From NCBI GenBank assembly GCA_035294465.1, contig DATGKW010000251.1:1-35843 (forward strand): 35,843 nucleotides of DNA. Reading direction: 5' to 3'. Shown piece after piece: positions 8,519 to 16,953 of the stretch. The notes under the pieces are model-generated. The model did not search any database. It saw nothing but the letters and a program-made list of their open reading frames with translations, and was not told the origin of the DNA. The position numbers and the translations under genes were made by a program. Numbering within the stretch: position 1 is the stretch's first letter; each line of letters starts with the position of its first letter. Source of the DNA: Paraktedonobacter sp035294465. GTDB taxonomy: Bacteria > Chloroflexota > Ktedonobacteria > Ktedonobacterales > Ktedonobacteraceae.

Positions 8519-9988
8519 TCAAGGCTGGACTTTGACCACCAGCAAACCCACATTGTCGTTGCCGCCGGCCAGCAGGGCCGCGCGCAGAAGGGCGTTGCTG
8601 GCGAGCATGGGAGAGCTGGCGTAGGTTTGCAGAATCTCGGCAATTTGCCGGTCGCGCACCATCTCCCACAGGCCATCGGAGCAGAGTAGCAGCAGGTCGC
8701 CCGGCTGCACAGGCAGAATAAACCAGTCCACAGTCACATCGGTTTTATCGCCCAGGCCGCGATAGACTTTGTTACGATCGGGATGCGTATAGATCTCGTC
8801 GGGAGAGATGGCGCCAGTTTCGACCAGGCGTGCTACCAGCGAATGGTCGCGGGTAATCTGGGTCAGTCCAGTTCCGGGGCGATAGATATAGGTGCGGCTG
8901 TCGCCAACGTTGATGATATAGGCGGTTTCGTCGAGCAGAAGCGCCGCTGTGATAGTTGTACCCATGTTGGCCTGCTGCTCCTGGCCGTATTGATAAATAA
9001 CCTGGTTGGCCCAGTGAACTCCATCGATCAAGATATCGATGATCTGCTCGCTCTCAATGACATTGCAGGCGACCAGGCCGGGCACGACTGTTTCCAGCAT
9101 GCTGCGAATGGCCAGATGGCTTGCCAGACGCCCATGCGAGTGCCCACCCATGCCATCAGCCACAATATGCAGCTCAAACGGTTGCAGTTGATCCGCGAAA
9201 TTGCAGGTGCCGCGCAGGGCCAGCACGCTATCCTCGTTGGGGCGACCCCGGCGCGAAATGCCGACATCCCAGGCCACGCCGAGGTTGGCCCCCAGACTCA
9301 ACCCGCTCGAAAAGCCTGCCGACGCTGACTCACTCGCAGCAGCAGGCACGTGAGGGCGGCTAAGTGGGATAGTAGCAGGCTGAGCAAACTGGCGAGTCGC
9401 AGACGGGCCAGCAAGCTCACCGGGCCGGGAGCCTGCTGGCCCGGCTGCGACCCTGGCCAGAGATTGAGCCTGCTGCCAGTCGGGCACGGTTGGAGCGAAT
9501 ACTGCTGGCCCCGTCGCAGTCTGGGCCAGCGTGACCGGTGCGGTGAGCTTGCTGGCCCGCTCACTCACGCGAGCCAGAGCCGACGAAGGGAGCCATCCTC
9601 CGGCCTCCAGCAGGCTCTGTGAGCGATAGAGACGCCACGTGTAGCGACCTAGCGAACCACACACAGCCAGCAGCAGGCTCCAGAGGAGCAACCAGGTGAG
9701 GGACTCAAGAGCCAGCGCAGCCAGTGAAAAGATCGCAGCCGCGCCATGCATGGACACCAAACGGCCAGTCAACGGCAGCGTCTGCCAGAGAAGCACAGCG
9801 GAATGCGGGGGAAAGCCACCTGCCAGGATAAGCAGGAGAATAGCCAGGAGCAACAGGCCGGTCCAGGTCAGGTAGCGCAGCCAGGAGTACGTTTCGTAGC
9901 TCAGGCGCAGCTGTGTACGCAGAGAGATCGTCCGGTGATCCAGATCCGGCAGTTCGCCAGGATAGGAGAGGCGTGGCGTTTTCTGCAT
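8519..9988 (-). CDS. Membrane-anchored PP2C-type Ser/Thr protein phosphatase
   Basis: Metal-dependent (Mn/Mg) protein phosphatase opposing Ser/Thr kinases. Two hydrophobic segments (about 38-58 and 88-113) anchor it, a Pro/Ala-rich linker follows (about 130-235), and a complete PPM domain fills the C-terminal 250 residues. Its motifs are RGRPNED (248-254), VADGMGGHSHG (277-287), NMGTT, NVGDSRTY, TRDHS, LCSDGLWE and GGNDNVGL, so all metal-binding Asp residues are present. GGAGGT precedes the start; a GTG at 9991 is an alternative. The ATG overlaps the upstream gene's stop (TGATG), so the pair is translationally coupled. It may be the phosphatase partner of the kinase-like protein at 21958-22938, which is inference from content, not adjacency. 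Confidence 0.93.
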   Translation of the reverse strand: MQKTPRLSYPGELPDLDHRTISLRTQLRLSYETYSWLRYLTWTGLLLLAILLLILAGGFPPHSAVLLWQTLPLTGRLVSMHGAAAIFSLAALALESLTWLLLWSLLLAVCGSLGRYTWRLYRSQSLLEAGGWLPSSALARVSERASKLTAPVTLAQTATGPAVFAPTVPDWQQAQSLARVAAGPAGSRPGELAGPSATRQFAQPATIPLSRPHVPAAASESASAGFSSGLSLGANLGVAWDVGISRRGRPNEDSVLALRGTCNFADQLQPFELHIVADGMGGHSHGRLASHLAIRSMLETVVPGLVACNVIESEQIIDILIDGVHWANQVIYQYGQEQQANMGTTITAALLLDETAYIINVGDSRTYIYRPGTGLTQITRDHSLVARLVETGAISPDEIYTHPDRNKVYRGLGDKTDVTVDWFILPVQPGDLLLLCSDGLWEMVRDRQIAEILQTYASSPMLASNALLRAALLAGGNDNVGLLVVKVQP

Positions 9989-10800
9989 CACACTTTTACC
10001 TCCATAAAACTGGTAATCCTTGCCTGTGTGCCGGGCCGCAGGAGCATACGTATACCAGCGCGACCGGCGCTCAGCGCGCTATCCGTGAGCGCAATCTGCC
10101 AGTTGGCCGGGGCAGGCTGGCCGGTCGGCCAGACCATAGCAAAGAGCTGTGTGCCCACAGCACGCAAGCGAAACGTATACGCAGCTCCATCGCGTGCCGG
10201 AAACGGTATCATTTGCAGCGGCGTTGGCATGCCATCCATTTCGCGCGCAAGCACCAGGTCTTGTCCATCGAGATAGAGTGTATAGAAGTCACCGGGGCTG
10301 CTCCAACGCAGGATCGCGCCCAGGGAGGATGCGCCGTTGCCATAGGAACTGAGAGCCGCGCTAAACATGAGATCTGCATTGGCAGCGACTGGCCCAAGAA
10401 GCGCGGTACAATAGACAGGCTGCGCCAGCGAGTAGACAATGCCCACGTGATTTTCAATCACAAAATTGCGCTCGTTGCCAGCGTCAGCCTGCCAGGGTAA
10501 GCCATCCGAAGCGACTCCCCAGTAGGTCTGGCTGGCTCGCTGAAATGTATCGCTGGCCAGAACAGTCCCGCCTGAATTAACTGAATCAGCGCCCGCCGGG
10601 TCCAGTGTGGGAACACCGATAGCGACGCTCCGCCCGCGAGCTGGCGCGTTCGGTGAAAGCGCCGCCTGGATCTGCGACCGATTCAAGGCCGCGATCCCGT
10701 CGCAGAGCAACAGGAGAGCCAGGAGCAGCAGGCCATAGCGGAACAGGCGCGGGGCAAATAGCCGGTAACGGCGCAACAAAGAACGACGCGGGCGGGGCAT
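9988..10800 (-). CDS. Membrane-anchored protein with a lectin-like ectodomain, unknown function
   Basis: A 270-residue protein with basic N-terminus MPRPRRSLLRRYR, one hydrophobic segment (about 19-40) and an exported remainder. The ectodomain (about 80-270) has the pattern of concanavalin/LamG-like jelly-roll domains: FQRASQTYWGVASDGLPWQA, a central GAILRWSSPGDFYTLYLDGQDLVL, and a C-terminal GRAGIRMLLRPGTQARITSFM. This is a carbohydrate- or surface-sensing fold by resemblance only. AAGGAG lies five bases before the ATG. Its stop overlaps the start of the membrane phosphatase gene, so the two are probably made together and may act as outside sensor and inside effector. Confidence 0.8.
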   Translation of the reverse strand: MPRPRRSLLRRYRLFAPRLFRYGLLLLALLLLCDGIAALNRSQIQAALSPNAPARGRSVAIGVPTLDPAGADSVNSGGTVLASDTFQRASQTYWGVASDGLPWQADAGNERNFVIENHVGIVYSLAQPVYCTALLGPVAANADLMFSAALSSYGNGASSLGAILRWSSPGDFYTLYLDGQDLVLAREMDGMPTPLQMIPFPARDGAAYTFRLRAVGTQLFAMVWPTGQPAPANWQIALTDSALSAGRAGIRMLLRPGTQARITSFMEVKV

Positions 10801-10829
10801 CCTAACTCCTTCGCTACGAGAAACCTTTT

Positions 10830-10893
10830 TCCTTCATGCCGATCCGGCGAAAGAAAATAGCGACCGGGCTGTCTGCCAGATCGGCATGAAGGA
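10830..10893 (-). terminator. Inverted repeat after the 80-residue gene
   Basis: Perfect 15-nt arms (10830-10844 and 10879-10893) flank a 34-nt loop that is itself GC-rich. It starts three bases past the stop of the small gene at 10897-11139 on the minus strand and ends about 30 bases before the next start. No U-tract follows. Confidence 0.6.
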
Positions 10894-10896
10894 TAC

Positions 10897-11139
10897 TTAT
10901 TGCGCATCCATAATCTCGGTGTACAGACCATACACAAGCATGGTCGCGGCATCCTCACCCACCTTGCAGGCCAGACCATGCTGATAGCTGCCAATACGCT
11001 CCATACGCGCGTTAATAAAGTCATGGCGGGCCGAACCGGCGGAGAGGCCGGTGAGGCCGCTACGCATGGCGATTAGCTGCATTTCAATCTGCCGACGCAG
11101 GCGGGCGATTTCGCTCTGATTATTTTCGATGATTTGCAT
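10897..11139 (-). CDS. Small protein of unknown function (80 residues)
   Basis: Starting at the ATG at 11139 (AAGGA upstream) it encodes 80 residues beginning MQIIENNQSEIARLRRQI. A longer frame to 11217 exists but lacks a better start. The N-terminal half is a likely amphipathic helix (IARLRRQIEMQLIAMRSGL), followed by SARHDFINARMERIGSYQ and a C-terminal hydrophobic helix region ATMLVYGLYTEIM. No Cys pair, signal peptide or known motif is seen. It sits between a receiver gene and the ectodomain/PP2C pair, all on the minus strand, and could be a small partner in that signalling group. Confidence 0.65.
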   Translation of the reverse strand: MQIIENNQSEIARLRRQIEMQLIAMRSGLTGLSAGSARHDFINARMERIGSYQHGLACKVGEDAATMLVYGLYTEIMDAQ

Positions 11140-11456
11140 TGCAGGTGATTCCTTACCGAACCGGCAAGCAAGTCTGCCGGCGCTCTGTTCAGGCGTCATC
11201 CTTCCTACAAGCGACAAGCATCTACGAAAGCGGGTCCATTGCTCTCCGCTGTTCAGCGCTCAGAACCCCTACAGATCAACCTCCGCTCAGGAGTATAAGC
11301 GAAAGACTTTCTGTGATATCCCAACAACCTCCCCGGCTCGCACAGTTCTCTGCGCAAAGTCTTATACCGGTCTTCTGTCAGGAGATTTATTGTAAGGAGC
11401 AGTCCTGGCCCCTAGCGGGCTGCTCCTGCCAAACCTGCCCCATACAAAAAAATTGG

Positions 11457-11897
11457 TCAGATCGCAGAAGAGAACGCGCCACGTGCGCTGGCGGGCGGAT
11501 CGTACTTCCTGGGGTCTGCTTCGGGGACAGGAAGATAGGTCGCGACCAGTTGCAACAAATCTTGCGTGCGGAAGGGCTTGGCAAGGTATGCATGTGCTCC
11601 CGCCAGACGGCACTTCACGCGATCAAGCACCCCGTCGCGCGAGGAGAGAATCACGACTATCGCCTGATCAAACTCAGGGCGGCTCCTGAGCAGGCGCAAG
11701 AGATCAAAGCCATCGACGCGGGGAAGGTTGATATCGAGAAAAATAAGATCCGGGGGATGCTCCAATTGTGTATGGAAAGCGCGCAGAGCCTCGTAGCCAT
11801 CGCGAAAACTGAGGCAATTCACCCCGATACGGCTCATGCTCGTCTCGACAATTTTACGTACCACCACCGAATCATCAATAACTGCCACGCAACTCAT
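11457..11897 (-). CDS. Stand-alone response-regulator receiver domain (CheY-like)
   Basis: Phospho-receiver of a two-component pathway. From the ATG at 11897 it is 146 residues: acidic pair VIDDS (Asp8-Asp9), phosphoacceptor LIFLDINLP (Asp55), switch Ser (VVILSSRDG, 85-86) and LAKPF Lys107. There is no output domain; the last 25 residues are a short Pro/Ala tail. An upstream in-frame start at 11963 would add 22 residues read through a stem-loop and is less likely. No histidine kinase is present in the window, so its partner is elsewhere. Confidence 0.9.
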   Translation of the reverse strand: MSCVAVIDDSVVVRKIVETSMSRIGVNCLSFRDGYEALRAFHTQLEHPPDLIFLDINLPRVDGFDLLRLLRSRPEFDQAIVVILSSRDGVLDRVKCRLAGAHAYLAKPFRTQDLLQLVATYLPVPEADPRKYDPPASARGAFSSAI

Positions 11898-11918
11898 AGC
11901 CGTGTTTTCCTTTTCCTG

Positions 11919-11947
11919 CCGGTCTGTGCTACGGATGCACAGACCGG
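11919..11947 (-). promoter_or_regulatory. Stem-loop in the receiver gene leader
   Basis: Arms CCGGTCTGTGC / GCACAGACCGG (11 bp, 7-nt loop) lie 22 bases upstream of the receiver start at 11897. The position suggests a leader hairpin or operator rather than a 3' end. Confidence 0.5.
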
Positions 11948-11963
11948 ATATGTCCAGGCTCAA

Positions 11964-12324
11964 GGGCAGCCGGACGTCGGTCGCTCTACACGTTACTGGT
12001 CTTCAACTAACTAAACTCCAATCAGAGCAAGAATGGCATGGCGAATGTTGGAGCTCATTCGCCATGCACAAGCCAGGAAGTTCGCTGCCACCAAGCCTTC
12101 TCTACTCGAGGAGAAAGGAGATGAGAATCCGGCAGGCTCATTGAGCGACATACCTGCTGTGAGTATAGCTCTATGAGATTTGCTCTATCTCCCTGCACCC
12201 TTCCACACTATTTCTTCGCAGAAGTTCGTGTGATCTCAGTATTCGCGAGATGCCTCCCTCTTCCAAACGAGACAATATACAGGAGCGCGTCCATGTAGTA
12301 TGATGGGTGTGCTATACCATATAG
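11964..12324. other. Divergent gap between receiver and MFS genes with one inverted repeat
   Basis: No gene is supported. Perfect 12-nt arms (12036-12047 and 12056-12067, GCATGGCGAATG and its complement) form a hairpin with an 8-nt loop. It lies in a divergent region, where a terminator is not expected unless a small transcript ends there. Confidence 0.5.
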
Positions 12325-13743
12325 ATGAAGAGGGCCTTTATCGAAATCATGGAAATCGAAAAGAAAGAGAAAGCTGGCTTGTCTGAGACCGTGTCGCCTG
12401 CCCGAAGTAAGCTTCAAGGCTCCTTTCGTAACGTGCTCGGCAATCCTGCCTTTATGTTGCTCTGGATGGCCCAGTTGATCTCACAAATCGGCTTCAACGC
12501 CGCTAATTTTGGCGTCCTTACCACGGTAGCCACAGTTACAGGGTCCACGCTTCTATCAGGTCTCGCTATCATTTCTTTTACTCTCCCGGCTGTACCCTTT
12601 AGTTTGCTGGCTGGCGTCTACGTGGATTATCTGGATAAGCGTCTGGTGCTATGGGTAAGCAACGCGCTTCGGGGCATAGCTTCATTTCTCATGGTAGTCG
12701 CCCTGGTCTGGAAACCTGCAACGGTGATTCCGCTGTTCTTCCTCAACTTCTTTATATCGATGGTCACTCAGTTTTTTATGCCAGCGGAATCTTCGGCTAT
12801 TCCATTGCTGGTCGGCAAGGAGAACCTGGTCCCTGCACTTTCGCTCTTTAACATCACCCTGAACGTGGCCCAGGCCATCGGTTTCCTGCTACTGGGTCGG
12901 CTGATTTTGAGCATTTTTTCGCCCTTTACCCTGCCACTCGGCTTTACTAGCGTGAGAATTGTGCCACAGGATATGCTCTTTGTGGTGATCACCCTGAGCT
13001 ACCTGACCTGCACTCTGCTGATTCTGGCCATACCACATAACCGCTTGCGCTCGCTCCTGACCAGTGAGCAGCGGCTGCCCAGGTCGCCGGGCAAAGAGAT
13101 GTGGGCCATCGTCCAGCGCGATGTCAAGGGAAGCTGGCAGGTGGTGCGCAAGGACAAACCCCTGTATGTCGCGCTCCTGCGTGTCTCGGTCATCAGTATC
13201 TTGCTTCTGGTCATCGGAGAGCTGGCGGGGGTCTTTGTGAAGCGCATTCTCGGCTTGCCACCTGACGATCTGACCATCCTTTTCGCACCTGCCGGCTTCG
13301 GGCTGGTGCTGGGTGGGCTGGCTATGCCATTGCTGGCGCGTTATTTGAGCAAATCGCTGATTATTACGCTGGGCAGTATCTTGACAGCAGCGGGCTTGAT
13401 CCTCCTGCCGGCCAGCAAGATTGTCTCCCAGGTGCTGCGTTTCCCGCATCCCTGGCTCTCGTTCATTGTGGGAGTCCTGGCCTTTGTGATGGGAGTTACG
13501 CTGGATATGGTCAACATCCCGGCGCAGACCGTCATGCAGGAACGAGCGCCAGAGGAAGAACGTGGGCGCGTGCTCTCATTTCAGTTTATGCTCTACAACG
13601 CCGGCTCAATTCCGGTCCTGCTCTTCGCTGGCGTAATTAGCGATACACTGGGCATCGATACCGTCATGTACGGCATAGGCGCGGCCCTACTGATCTTCCA
13701 GGTCTGGGCCTCAAGACACGAACGCGCCATGCAGGAACAATAA
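12325..13743 (+). CDS. Major facilitator superfamily permease (MFS_3-like)
   Basis: A 472-residue integral membrane transporter with 10-12 hydrophobic segments and no large soluble domain. The N-terminal half has NPAFMLLWMAQLISQIGFNA and the motif A-like loop GVYVDYLDKRLVLWVSNALR (about 98-117); the C-terminal half repeats the plan with LARYLSKSLIITLGS. A distinctive cytoplasmic stretch, PAQTVMQERAPEEERGRV, is typical of the MFS_3/macrolide-efflux-like group, so drug or metabolite efflux is the best guess and the substrate is unknown. Neither the ATG at 12325 nor an in-frame ATG at 12349 (MEIEKKEK) has a good Shine-Dalgarno, so the start is uncertain. Confidence 0.88.
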   Translation: MKRAFIEIMEIEKKEKAGLSETVSPARSKLQGSFRNVLGNPAFMLLWMAQLISQIGFNAANFGVLTTVATVTGSTLLSGLAIISFTLPAVPFSLLAGVYVDYLDKRLVLWVSNALRGIASFLMVVALVWKPATVIPLFFLNFFISMVTQFFMPAESSAIPLLVGKENLVPALSLFNITLNVAQAIGFLLLGRLILSIFSPFTLPLGFTSVRIVPQDMLFVVITLSYLTCTLLILAIPHNRLRSLLTSEQRLPRSPGKEMWAIVQRDVKGSWQVVRKDKPLYVALLRVSVISILLLVIGELAGVFVKRILGLPPDDLTILFAPAGFGLVLGGLAMPLLARYLSKSLIITLGSILTAAGLILLPASKIVSQVLRFPHPWLSFIVGVLAFVMGVTLDMVNIPAQTVMQERAPEEERGRVLSFQFMLYNAGSIPVLLFAGVISDTLGIDTVMYGIGAALLIFQVWASRHERAMQEQ

Positions 13744-13754
13744 GGCCACATCAA

Positions 13755-13786
13755 TCATGCCCTCGCCACGTGCGGCGAGGGCATGA
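13755..13786. terminator. Bidirectional hairpin between convergent MFS and xyloglucanase genes
   Basis: Perfect 13-nt arms (13755-13767 and 13774-13786) have a 6-nt loop. The hairpin lies 12 bases past the MFS stop and 19 bases from the xyloglucanase stop, so it can serve both strands. Only a short AT-rich stretch follows. Confidence 0.75.
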
Positions 13787-13804
13787 CCATTATTAAGGAA
13801 GAGC

Positions 13805-16759
13805 CTACACTACCTGACACGCGGTACCGTTGAGAGTAAACGCTGTAGGTGGCGAATTCGTCCCATTCCAGGTACCGTTGAAGCCGGGTTCCGAACTCAA
13901 TGCCTGGCCTGGCGGGATCGATCCGTTATATGAGAGATTGGTAATGGTAACGTTTGCCCCGCTCTGCGTGTAGTTCCCGTTCCAGAGCTGGCTAATAGTC
14001 TGCCCATTGGGGAACGAGAACTGCAAGCTCCAACCGTTTATCGAGGTCGTCCCCGTATTGGTAATAGTAAAGCTCGCGCTGAAACCACCCGGCCACTGGT
14101 TGGTAATAGCGTAATGCACGCTACAGCTTGTACCAGAAGTCGAGGTAGGCGTGGGAGTGATACCTACTGTCGGGGTTGGGGTCGGTGTATGCGTTGGAGT
14201 TGGAGTTGGGGTTGGCGTACTTGTCGCTGTTGGCGTGGGAGTCGGCGTGCTTGTAGGGGTCGCGGTAGCAGTAGTCGTCGCCGTCGGAGTCGGGGTCGAA
14301 ACCGATCCGGCTATATCGCCATACTCAATCCCGAAGCCGTTCGTACCAACATAAACGCGCCCGTAGATACGCGGATCACCGGTGATAGTGGTGATGTTCG
14401 CGTACTGATGCGCAGCATCATTGATCTGAATCCAGGTGTTGCCCCCATCATCAGAGCGATAGATTTCCGTAGCGCCGCCAACGGTGCCGCTGATATAGAT
14501 GGCCGGGTAGCTCGCTCCTGGAGCGGCCATGCCGAAGCCGATGGCGTTGGCAGCCGTGACGCTCGACAATTTGGTGAAAGTCTGGCCCCCATTGGTCGTA
14601 TGCCAGACGCCACCCGAAGTCGTGCTGCCATCGACAACCCAGACGTCGCCCTGATGGCCTGGAACGGCCTTGATCTCTACAGTGTCGCCCGCCGGGGGCA
14701 GCCCGGTCGCGGAACTGGCGGTAAAGGTCGCGCCACCATCCGTGCTGTACCAGAACTTGCCTTGCCCGTAGCCATAGAAATCGCTCGCGTTCACGCGGTC
14801 GGAGGCCACCACCGAATTCTGTGGGATATTCGCCGAAGCCGTCCAGCTACTGCCGTTATTGGTCGAGTACGAGACTGGCGCGTTTACCGGCGCCCACAGC
14901 ACCCGGCTGGCATCAGCTGCCGCTGCGACCGTGCCGCCTTCCTGATTTACGCCAGAAATGTCCGTACTTCCGGCAAACCAGTCAGCGCCACCATCATAGG
15001 TGAAAGCGGTACTGGTCACTGGTGGGCTGGCGCTGGGATTGCCATAGCCAACGCGTACCATGAAGCTCGGATCGTTTTCAGCATAGTCAATCGAGGCGTA
15101 AGAGCCAGCGTATGGGATGGAGTACATCGCAGCGGGCGATGTTGTCAGGCTGGTATGCACGAAGCCGCCAACGTCACCCATCGTACTGACCAGGTGCGCT
15201 GTGCCGCTGGGCGGGCTGATCAGATCGGTCACGTCCTCCTCTTCAATGCCCAGAGCGCTACTCTTGAAGTTGACTATCCCTCCGTTCTGATAGTTGTCCC
15301 AGGCGGTCAGGTTGTCCGTCTCGTACAGGGTCGCGCCTGTGCCATACATCATACGATTCGAGTTAAACGGATCGATATTCATGCCCTCGATCATCCAGCC
15401 CAGCTTGACGGCGGGAACAGGAGGAACGGGGTTAGTATCTCCAAAATTGAGCCAGGGAGCGTTCGAGACATCAATCGTGTAGTACAGGTTGCGATTGGGA
15501 TAGCTGGCCCACGACCAGATGGGTTCCCAGCTTGCGCCGCCGTTGGTGGTGCGGAAGAGCTGCGCGTCCGGCCACCACGAGTTCACGCTCGCGACCACGA
15601 TAGTTCCGGGGTGCTGCATATCGACAGCCAGGCCACCGTAGCCAAAGTAGTCGCTCGATGAATTGGAGCCGGGGACGGGACTGATCAGCGTCCAGGTGTT
15701 GGTGCTGGGAACATATTTCCAGACATCCCCGTGATCGCCGTTATACGGGCCATCGAAGTCGCTGTAGGTAACGTAGAGAGTGCCTTGCGAATCGAGCTTG
15801 CCCTGGTGCGGCAGATAACCGGTGGTGTTGTCCGTTGTGGTTTGCCAGGTCGCGCCCCCGGTGCAGGTGACAGTGGTCCCGCTCACGCTGCATGTTGGTT
15901 CGCCGGGGATAGGAGCCCAGGTCGCGCCACCATCTGTGCTGCGATAGATGTTGTCCGCACCGCTGCGATTATCAGCCACACCAACGTAGATCGTTTTGGT
16001 AGGGCTGCCAGCTGTACCAGTCGAGGGATCAAATGTAACCCAGACAACGCCATCAGGGTCGCTCTGGTAGCCGCTAGTATCGCTGGGGTTCTCAGAATAG
16101 GGACCGGTATCCGGGAAGTTCGTCACCTTGCTCCAGGTCACGCCGTAATCGGTGCTCTTCCACAGGCCGTTGCCGCTACGCGCCCCGTAGTAGAGAATGG
16201 CATCATCGTTGGGATCAACAGCCAGGCGCTCGCCCATACCGCGTCCGGGCATGTTTCCTCCGACTTTGAAGGGCAATTGCGTGATCTGCCACGTGTTGCC
16301 CTGATCATCCGAGCGCAGAATCGCCCCATTCATACTTGTCCACGAGTTCGTGTACAGGCCAGCAGCGACATAGAGACGGTTGGGATCGACCGGATCGGTG
16401 GCCACGCTTTCCGCTCCTGCCCAGTCCCACTCATTCTGGGGTATCCAGTCCATCAACTGCGTCCAGGTGCCGGTGCTCTGATTCCAGCGGTAGACACCGC
16501 CAATATCTGTCCTGGCGTAGATCAGATTCTGCTGCTTCGGGTTGAAAATGACATCGGTGATGAAGCCACCGCCGCCGCCAGTGACGACGTTTTGCCAGGT
16601 ATACGCCTGTGTAGTAGCAGGAACGGCGTGAGCAACCGTGACCCTCCCAAGAAGCAGCGCGGGTACCAGCATCGTTGCTACAATCGTCAGAGACATCATC
16701 AGGAACTTCCATCTCAGCCGCCCATAGGCCCGGTTGAAACCGGGAAACTTCCTTGCCAT
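13805..16759 (-). CDS. Secreted GH74 xyloglucanase with CBM2
   Basis: Extracellular endo-acting beta-1,4-glucanase for xyloglucan (984 residues). A signal peptide (about 1-45, cut near AHA) precedes twin seven-bladed propeller repeats rich in S-x-D-x-G-x-T-W (Asp-box-like), typical of GH74. The start of the catalytic domain, VVTGGGGGFITD, and YARTDIGGVYRW place the probable general base at Asp85; EEEDVTDLISPPSG places the probable acid at Asp512 (by analogy with characterised GH74 enzymes). A Thr/Pro linker (about 820-880) joins a C-terminal family 2 cellulose-binding module (CSVHYAITNQWPGGF to TACQVV) with its two terminal Cys and conserved Trp. AGAGGG precedes the ATG. The gene has its own promoter and a LacI-family-like operator. 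Confidence 0.94.
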   Translation of the reverse strand: MARKFPGFNRAYGRLRWKFLMMSLTIVATMLVPALLLGRVTVAHAVPATTQAYTWQNVVTGGGGGFITDVIFNPKQQNLIYARTDIGGVYRWNQSTGTWTQLMDWIPQNEWDWAGAESVATDPVDPNRLYVAAGLYTNSWTSMNGAILRSDDQGNTWQITQLPFKVGGNMPGRGMGERLAVDPNDDAILYYGARSGNGLWKSTDYGVTWSKVTNFPDTGPYSENPSDTSGYQSDPDGVVWVTFDPSTGTAGSPTKTIYVGVADNRSGADNIYRSTDGGATWAPIPGEPTCSVSGTTVTCTGGATWQTTTDNTTGYLPHQGKLDSQGTLYVTYSDFDGPYNGDHGDVWKYVPSTNTWTLISPVPGSNSSSDYFGYGGLAVDMQHPGTIVVASVNSWWPDAQLFRTTNGGASWEPIWSWASYPNRNLYYTIDVSNAPWLNFGDTNPVPPVPAVKLGWMIEGMNIDPFNSNRMMYGTGATLYETDNLTAWDNYQNGGIVNFKSSALGIEEEDVTDLISPPSGTAHLVSTMGDVGGFVHTSLTTSPAAMYSIPYAGSYASIDYAENDPSFMVRVGYGNPSASPPVTSTAFTYDGGADWFAGSTDISGVNQEGGTVAAAADASRVLWAPVNAPVSYSTNNGSSWTASANIPQNSVVASDRVNASDFYGYGQGKFWYSTDGGATFTASSATGLPPAGDTVEIKAVPGHQGDVWVVDGSTTSGGVWHTTNGGQTFTKLSSVTAANAIGFGMAAPGASYPAIYISGTVGGATEIYRSDDGGNTWIQINDAAHQYANITTITGDPRIYGRVYVGTNGFGIEYGDIAGSVSTPTPTATTTATATPTSTPTPTPTATSTPTPTPTPTHTPTPTPTVGITPTPTSTSGTSCSVHYAITNQWPGGFSASFTITNTGTTSINGWSLQFSFPNGQTISQLWNGNYTQSGANVTITNLSYNGSIPPGQALSSEPGFNGTWNGTNSPPTAFTLNGTACQVV
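14158..14299. repeat. Degenerate hexanucleotide repeat coding for the Pro/Thr linker
   Basis: A run of GTTGG(C/A/G) and GTCGG(C/A) units on the plus strand encodes (Thr-Pro)n of the xyloglucanase on the minus strand. A similar block at 28425-28510 encodes the start of the nuclease toxin. Confidence 0.75.
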
Positions 16760-16812
16760 TGCAAAACCCTCTTTCTGAAAATAGGGAAAAGGAACAGGAC
16801 CACGTTCCTATT

Positions 16813-16826
16813 TGGGAACGTTCCCA
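16813..16826. promoter_or_regulatory. CelR/CebR-like LacI-family operator
   Basis: TGGGAACGTTCCCA is a perfect 14-bp palindrome differing only in the two bases each side of the central CG from TGGGAGCGCTCCCA, the site bound by CelR/CebR-type cellulase repressors of actinobacteria (known). It lies 54 bases upstream of the xyloglucanase start and about 45 bases downstream of the predicted transcription start, consistent with a roadblock repressor released by an oligosaccharide. Confidence 0.72.
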
Positions 16827-16877
16827 TTCGCCGCGACAAAAAAAAGTTGCATTAAGAACAACCTGCTGCTATTAAAA

Positions 16878-16905
16878 AGTATAATTGTCCTGCTTGAGAG
16901 AGCAA
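16878..16905 (-). promoter_or_regulatory. Promoter of the xyloglucanase gene
   Basis: Minus strand: TTGCTC (16900-16905), 16-base spacer, TATACT (16878-16883). A start near 16871 gives a leader of about 110 nt that includes the palindromic operator. Confidence 0.65.
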
Positions 16906-16953
16906 TGACAGGTACTGAGCAGGTATTAGACAGGTGAACAGCACCGGGCATGG

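Noticed and set aside
14114..15661. Long plus-strand frame of 515 residues
   Set aside because: It is the antisense of the GH74 gene; its Arg/Gly/Trp-rich start mirrors the Thr/Pro linker and it has no ribosome site.
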